9,426 nucleotides of DNA from an uncultured Clostridia bacterium (GTDB lineage Bacteria > Bacillota > Clostridia > Lachnospirales > Lachnospiraceae): positions 1 to 9,426 of the forward strand of contig CAMOHF010000023.1 in the NCBI GenBank assembly GCA_946614685.1. The letters run 5' to 3'. The position numbers and the translations under genes are program-made. This document shows positions 5,619-9,426 of the stretch, one piece after another. The notes beneath the pieces are model-generated. The model had not been told where the DNA came from. It was given only the letters and a program-made list of their open reading frames with translations, and did not search any database. Every line of letters begins with the position of its first letter. Position 1 is the stretch's first letter.

Positions 5619-7064
5619 TTATGCATGCGCATTCTGCACGGTTGCAAGCAGGTCATCCTTCACCTGATACAGTTTTCTGGAAAGATCCAGATAATGTGCG
5701 TGAGGATTGGCGAAACGCTGCTCCTCTTCCCAGATTTCATTCTTTAACTGCTCTTTTACAAATGTCTGGATTTCCTTCAGGCTCGGCTTCTCGTATACGA
5801 GTTCACCTTCCTTGATGATGGTTACCTGCAGCGGCTTTGCGATCACATTCTCAAAGCTCATACGCTTCCAGGGCTTGGTGGGATCCACATAGGCAAATGC
5901 CTTATCTCCGTCCACAACCTCGTTCTCCATGGTAAGCAGATCCGCAACAGCCTTTCCGCTCTCCTTGTTATAGATTCTCCAGAGTTTCTTCTTTCCGGGG
6001 TTGGTGATCTTTTCTACATTCTCGGATACCTTGATCTTTGGGATAAAGGTATCTCCTTCCTTCACTGCCACAAGCTTATAGACACCGTTGAATACAGGAT
6101 CGGACTTTGAGGTGATCATACGCTCTCCGACACCGTAGGAATCGATCTTTGCGCCCTGGGTGGTAAGGGAATTGATCAGGTACTCATCCACACTGTTTGA
6201 TACAACGACCGCACAGTCATTAAGACCGTTCTCATCCAGCTTCTTTCTGATCTTCTTGGAGAAGTACGCAAGGTCGCCGCTGTCGATTCTGACACCTTTA
6301 AGTCTCTTGCCCTTGGGCTCAAGGACTTCCTTGGCCACACGGATGGCATTGGGAAGGCCGCTCTTTAAGATATCATAGGTATCGATCAAAAGCGTACAGT
6401 CATCCGGGTAGATCTCGGCGTACGCCTTGAAGGAATCAAACTCACTGGGGAAGAACTCTACCCAGCTGTGTGCCATGGTGCCCACAGCCTTGATGCCGAA
6501 CTCCAGATCCGCCTCAACGGTAGCCGTAACATTGACACCGCCGATAAAGCAGGCTCTTGCACCCCATACTGCGGCATCCGGGCCCTGTGCACGTCTTGCG
6601 CCGAACTCCATGATCGCGGAATCACCGGCCGCACGCACGATCCTGCAGGCCTTTGTGGCGATCAGTGACTGATAGTTGATGCAGATCAAGAGCATGGTCT
6701 CCATCAGCTGCGCCTCGATCACGGGAGCCGTCACCGTCACGATCGGTGTGTTGGGATATACAATGGTTCCCTCGGGAACCGCCTCGATGGTACCGGTGAA
6801 CTTGAAGTTCGCAAGGTAGTCGAGGAAGCCTTCGGAGAACATGTTTCTGCTTCTTAAGTAAGCGATGTCGTCATCCGTAAAATGCAGATTCAGAACATAA
6901 TCGATCAGCATCTCAAGTCCGGCGGACACGACAAAGCCGCCGCCGTCGGGGTTCTTTCTGTAAAACATATCAAATACGGCGATGGTATCCTTGTGACCTG
7001 TCTCAAAATAGCCATTGGCCATTGTAAGCTCATAATAATCCATCAACATCGTAAGGTTTCTCAT
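5619..7064 (-). CDS. pncB: Nicotinate phosphoribosyltransferase (NAD salvage)
   Basis: The enzyme joins nicotinic acid to PRPP, with ATP hydrolysis, to give nicotinate mononucleotide, the first step of the Preiss-Handler route to NAD in the cytosol. From ATG 7064 it has 481 residues, typical of the longer Gram-positive form. Signatures are YELTMANGYF (11-20), EFGARRAQGPDAA (153-165), GTMAHSW (195-201) with His199 as the expected phosphorylated residue, DTYD (228-231) and RIDSGDL (259-265). Two in-frame ATGs, 7070 and 7064, follow GGAGG (7078-7074) by 3 and 9 bases; the second is better spaced, so I use it. The gene sits 9 bases behind the acyl-CoA synthetase stop and is presumably co-transcribed with it. 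No promoter is seen in that gap. Confidence 0.95.
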   Translation of the reverse strand: MRNLTMLMDYYELTMANGYFETGHKDTIAVFDMFYRKNPDGGGFVVSAGLEMLIDYVLNLHFTDDDIAYLRSRNMFSEGFLDYLANFKFTGTIEAVPEGTIVYPNTPIVTVTAPVIEAQLMETMLLICINYQSLIATKACRIVRAAGDSAIMEFGARRAQGPDAAVWGARACFIGGVNVTATVEADLEFGIKAVGTMAHSWVEFFPSEFDSFKAYAEIYPDDCTLLIDTYDILKSGLPNAIRVAKEVLEPKGKRLKGVRIDSGDLAYFSKKIRKKLDENGLNDCAVVVSNSVDEYLINSLTTQGAKIDSYGVGERMITSKSDPVFNGVYKLVAVKEGDTFIPKIKVSENVEKITNPGKKKLWRIYNKESGKAVADLLTMENEVVDGDKAFAYVDPTKPWKRMSFENVIAKPLQVTIIKEGELVYEKPSLKEIQTFVKEQLKNEIWEEEQRFANPHAHYLDLSRKLYQVKDDLLATVQNAHA

Positions 7065-7078
7065 CTTCATGATCCTCC
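7062..7078 (-). promoter_or_regulatory. Ribosome site deciding the pncB start
   Basis: The junction reads GGAGG-ATC-ATG-AAG-ATG. GGAGG is three bases from the first ATG (7070), too close for efficient initiation, and nine from the second (7064). The resulting proteins differ only by Met-Lys at the N-terminus. Confidence 0.6.
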
Positions 7079-7079
7079 G

Positions 7080-8714
7080 TTAAGCTCTGTTTTCCTGTGC
7101 CACAAGCTGATCCGCACCGTACATCTTCCGAAGCTTCGGTTTCTCGATCTTACCTGTTGCATTCCTCGGGATCTCACTGAAGATGATCTCCTTCGGTCTC
7201 TTGTATCTCGGAAGTGTCAGACAGAAGTCTTCCACCTCTTCTCTTGTACACTCCATACCCTGCTTGATCTCGATGATGGCTGCCGTCTTCTCTCCGAGAC
7301 GTCGGTCGGGAAGTCCGATCACAGCGACATCCTTGATCTTGTCAAACTTCCGCAGGAAGTCCTCGATCTGTACGGGGTAAATATTCTCACCGCCGGACAC
7401 GATCACATCCTTCTTACGGTCTACAAGGAAGATAAATCCGTCCTCGTCCTGCATGGCCATATCACCGGTAAAAAGCCAGCCGTCCTTGATGGTCTCGGCG
7501 GTAGCTTCTTCATTTCTGTAGTAGCAGGTCATCACGCCGGGTCCCTTCACGCAAAGCTCTCCGACTTCACCCTGTGCAACCTCTGCGCCCTGCTCGTCCA
7601 CAATCTTGGTCTCCCAGCGATATCCGGGAATACCGATGGCGCCGACCTTGTGAATGTTCTCCACGCCGAGGTGTACGCATCCGGGGCCGGTGGACTCGGA
7701 CAGACCGTAATTGGTGTCATACTGATGATTCGGGAAGTACTCCTTCCAACGCTTGATCATGGAAGGCGGTACGGGCTGTGCACCGATATGCATCAATCTC
7801 CACTGTGAGAGATGATAATTCTCAAGTTTTAAATCTCCCCGGTCAAGCGCATCCAGAATGTCCTGCGCCCAGGGCACGAGCAGCCATACGATGGTACAAC
7901 GTTCGGAGGAAACCGCATTTAAAATGGTCTCAGGCTTGGTTCCCTTGAGAAGAACCGCCTTGCTTCCCGCAACCAGACTGCCCATCCAGTGGAACTTTGC
8001 TCCTGTGTGATAGAGGGGCGGGATACACAGGAAGGTATCGTCTCTTCCCGTTCCGTGGTGCTTCTGCTCCATCTCCGCCGCCTGGATCAATGAGCGGTGC
8101 TTGTGCAAAATCGCCTTGGGGAATCCTGTGGTTCCCGATGAGAAGTAGATCGCACCGAAGTCATCCTCCGTAAGAGGAATCTCCGGGTTCTTGCTGGAGC
8201 AGTCTGCCACGAGTTCATGATAGGACTCTGCAAAAGAAGGACAGGTGTCTCCGACATAGATCAAAAGACGTCCCTTGGAGAGACGCTCCGCATGTGTCTC
8301 GATACGTCCGATAAAGGACGGTCCGAAGACGATCATATCCACTTCCGCAAGCTCGGCACAGTAAAGGATCTCGTCCGCGTCGTAGCGGAAATTGAAGGGA
8401 ACCGCAATGGCACCGGTCTTTAATACACCGAAGTAGATCGGAAGCCACTCCAGACAGTTGTACATCAGGATGGCAACCTTGTCACCCTTCTTAATACCTC
8501 TGCCGAGCAGCATATTGGCGAAGCGGTTTGCCTTCTCGTTGAAGACACTCCATGTGATCTCATGTCTGTAGGGCTGGAATCTTGTGGATTCCACAAGTTC
8601 GAATTCCTTCCAGCTGATTCTTCTGGTATCGCTCTCATCCGGGTTTAACTCGACCAGAGCGACTTCATCTGCGTATAACTTAGCATTTCTCTCAAGTAGT
8701 TCTGTAACAACCAT
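7080..8714 (-). CDS. AMP-forming acyl-CoA synthetase (class I adenylate-forming ligase)
   Basis: The 544-residue enzyme should activate a carboxylic acid with ATP to an acyl-adenylate and then transfer the acyl group to CoA. Visible motifs are the phosphate loop FSSGTTGFPKA (191-201), YGLSESTG (336-343), DGWLFTGD (411-418), the hinge segment VDRKKD (431-436), GGENIYP (441-447) and PRNATGK (516-522) with the catalytic lysine Lys522. That last motif fits PxxxxGK, the pattern at which related synthetases are switched off by lysine acetylation. About 25 extra residues (29-54) precede the usual N-terminal segment ITWSVFNEKANRFA. No signal peptide or membrane segment is seen, so it is cytosolic. 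ATG 8714 has AAGGAG eight bases upstream, within the 27-base gap after fruK. Medium- or long-chain fatty acid or aromatic acid are all possible; the substrate cannot be assigned from these motifs. Confidence 0.88.
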   Translation of the reverse strand: MVVTELLERNAKLYADEVALVELNPDESDTRRISWKEFELVESTRFQPYRHEITWSVFNEKANRFANMLLGRGIKKGDKVAILMYNCLEWLPIYFGVLKTGAIAVPFNFRYDADEILYCAELAEVDMIVFGPSFIGRIETHAERLSKGRLLIYVGDTCPSFAESYHELVADCSSKNPEIPLTEDDFGAIYFSSGTTGFPKAILHKHRSLIQAAEMEQKHHGTGRDDTFLCIPPLYHTGAKFHWMGSLVAGSKAVLLKGTKPETILNAVSSERCTIVWLLVPWAQDILDALDRGDLKLENYHLSQWRLMHIGAQPVPPSMIKRWKEYFPNHQYDTNYGLSESTGPGCVHLGVENIHKVGAIGIPGYRWETKIVDEQGAEVAQGEVGELCVKGPGVMTCYYRNEEATAETIKDGWLFTGDMAMQDEDGFIFLVDRKKDVIVSGGENIYPVQIEDFLRKFDKIKDVAVIGLPDRRLGEKTAAIIEIKQGMECTREEVEDFCLTLPRYKRPKEIIFSEIPRNATGKIEKPKLRKMYGADQLVAQENRA

Positions 8715-8741
8715 GTTGCTTACTCCTTGTCTTCTGTATGA

Positions 8742-9426
8742 TCAAAAGTCGGACTGAAGCAGTGCCTCAATCTCCTCTTTTGTCGCAAGTGTTTCTGAAA
8801 ATGCACTGGCACTTCCCGCACAGATGCCCATGCGAAGCGCCTTCTCGTAGTCTTTGCTCTCAATGTAACCCGCCAGGAATCCGGCCATCATCGCATCGCC
8901 CGAGCCGACACTGTTTTTCACCGTGCCGGACGGTGCCTTTGATGAAAGGGTTCTTCCGTCCTCGGTCACCAAAAGTGCGCCTTCACCTGCCATGGATACG
9001 AGCACATTTCTTGCGCCCTTTTCCTGCAGCTTCTTCGCATAGATCTCGGCGTCCTCTTTGGACTTGATCTCCACGCCAAACATATCCGATAACTCCCTGT
9101 CGTTGGGCTTGATCAGGAAGGGACGATGACGAAGCGTGGATAAAAGCAGATCTCCGCTTGCATCTACCACGAAGTTTAACTTGCTGTCCGCAAGCATATC
9201 CAGGATGTCTTCGTAAGCCGTCTGGGGCATGGTATTCGGGATGGAACCCGCCAGCACCAGATAGTCATCCTCATCCAGGTAGTTCAGTTTCTCGCAGAGC
9301 TCCCCGATGGACAGTGCATCCACCGTCGGACCCTGTGCGTTGATCTCTGTCTCTCCGGACACCGTACTGGTCGCATCCGCGATTACGCGGCCCGTCCGAA
9401 GTTTGATATTGATTCTGGTCATACCG
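8742..9426 (-). CDS. fruK: 1-Phosphofructokinase FruK, N-terminus cut off by the window edge
   Basis: About 227 C-terminal residues of a PfkB-family sugar kinase are present; the frame runs through the right edge, so the in-frame Met at 9422 is internal, not the start. FruK phosphorylates fructose 1-phosphate, delivered by a fructose PTS, to fructose 1,6-bisphosphate. Support comes from TRINIK and TEINAQGP near the window edge (substrate lid and pocket), LAGSIP, the segment LIKPNDREL and the catalytic anion hole NSVGSGDAMMAGF with its Asp. About ten more residues than I expect (RTGRVIADATSTVSG region) separate the RINIK and ETEIN segments. The stop is TGA at 8744-8742. The missing start and any fructose regulator or PTS genes should lie to the right. 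Tagatose-6-phosphate kinase (LacC) is the main alternative, but ETEIN with QGP favours FruK. Confidence 0.88.
   Translation of the reverse strand, partial: GMTRINIKLRTGRVIADATSTVSGETEINAQGPTVDALSIGELCEKLNYLDEDDYLVLAGSIPNTMPQTAYEDILDMLADSKLNFVVDASGDLLLSTLRHRPFLIKPNDRELSDMFGVEIKSKEDAEIYAKKLQEKGARNVLVSMAGEGALLVTEDGRTLSSKAPSGTVKNSVGSGDAMMAGFLAGYIESKDYEKALRMGICAGSASAFSETLATKEEIEALLQSDF

Noticed and set aside
6882..7808. Plus-strand 308-codon open frame across the pncB/acyl-CoA synthetase junction
   Set aside because: It is entirely antisense to two well-supported genes, has no ribosome site or family signature, and its composition mirrors the codon pattern of the opposite strand.

Overview
The window looks like ordinary chromosomal sequence from a Gram-positive anaerobe of the Bacillota, most likely a Clostridia/Lachnospiraceae-type genome. 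This rests on Shine-Dalgarno-led genes with short gaps, a MnmA of the PNPCxxCN type, a BspA-type leucine-rich-repeat protein, a Pr6Pr/AIG1-like membrane protein and an anaerobe-type acyl-CoA synthetase. Base composition is roughly balanced and fairly even across the window. No phage, insertion sequence, CRISPR array, tRNA or rRNA is visible. The taxonomic placement is an inference from gene families, not a measured match.

Left block (1-3367, all minus strand): three tightly packed genes run leftward from a promoter with a perfect TATAAT -10 box (3407-3435). In order they are a six-helix membrane protein, a compact UvrD/PcrA-type superfamily 1 helicase and a small cytoplasmic leucine-rich-repeat protein. 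Membrane protein and helicase share a TTGA stop/start overlap. The helicase and repeat-protein genes are separated by three bases. This is the least understood part of the window and the best candidate for an undescribed functional unit. Beyond it, at the extreme left edge, a strong leftward promoter next to a perfect 12-base palindrome drives a gene that lies outside the window.

Middle block (3463-5610): pyridoxamine kinase (minus) and tRNA 2-thiouridylase mnmA (plus) are divergently transcribed from a 210-base region holding two back-to-back, near-consensus extended -10 promoters.

Right block (5619-9426, all minus strand): a truncated fruK (1-phosphofructokinase), an AMP-forming acyl-CoA synthetase and nicotinate phosphoribosyltransferase pncB are spaced 27 and 9 bases apart, so they are probably one transcript that starts beyond the right edge. 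pncB ends only 8 bases from the end of the convergent mnmA gene.

Functionally the window mixes cofactor salvage (vitamin B6 via pdxY, NAD via pncB), tRNA wobble modification (mnmA), sugar and acid activation (fruK, acyl-CoA synthetase) and a possible nucleic-acid transaction unit (helicase and partners). Apart from the left three-gene unit, these are familiar housekeeping functions.
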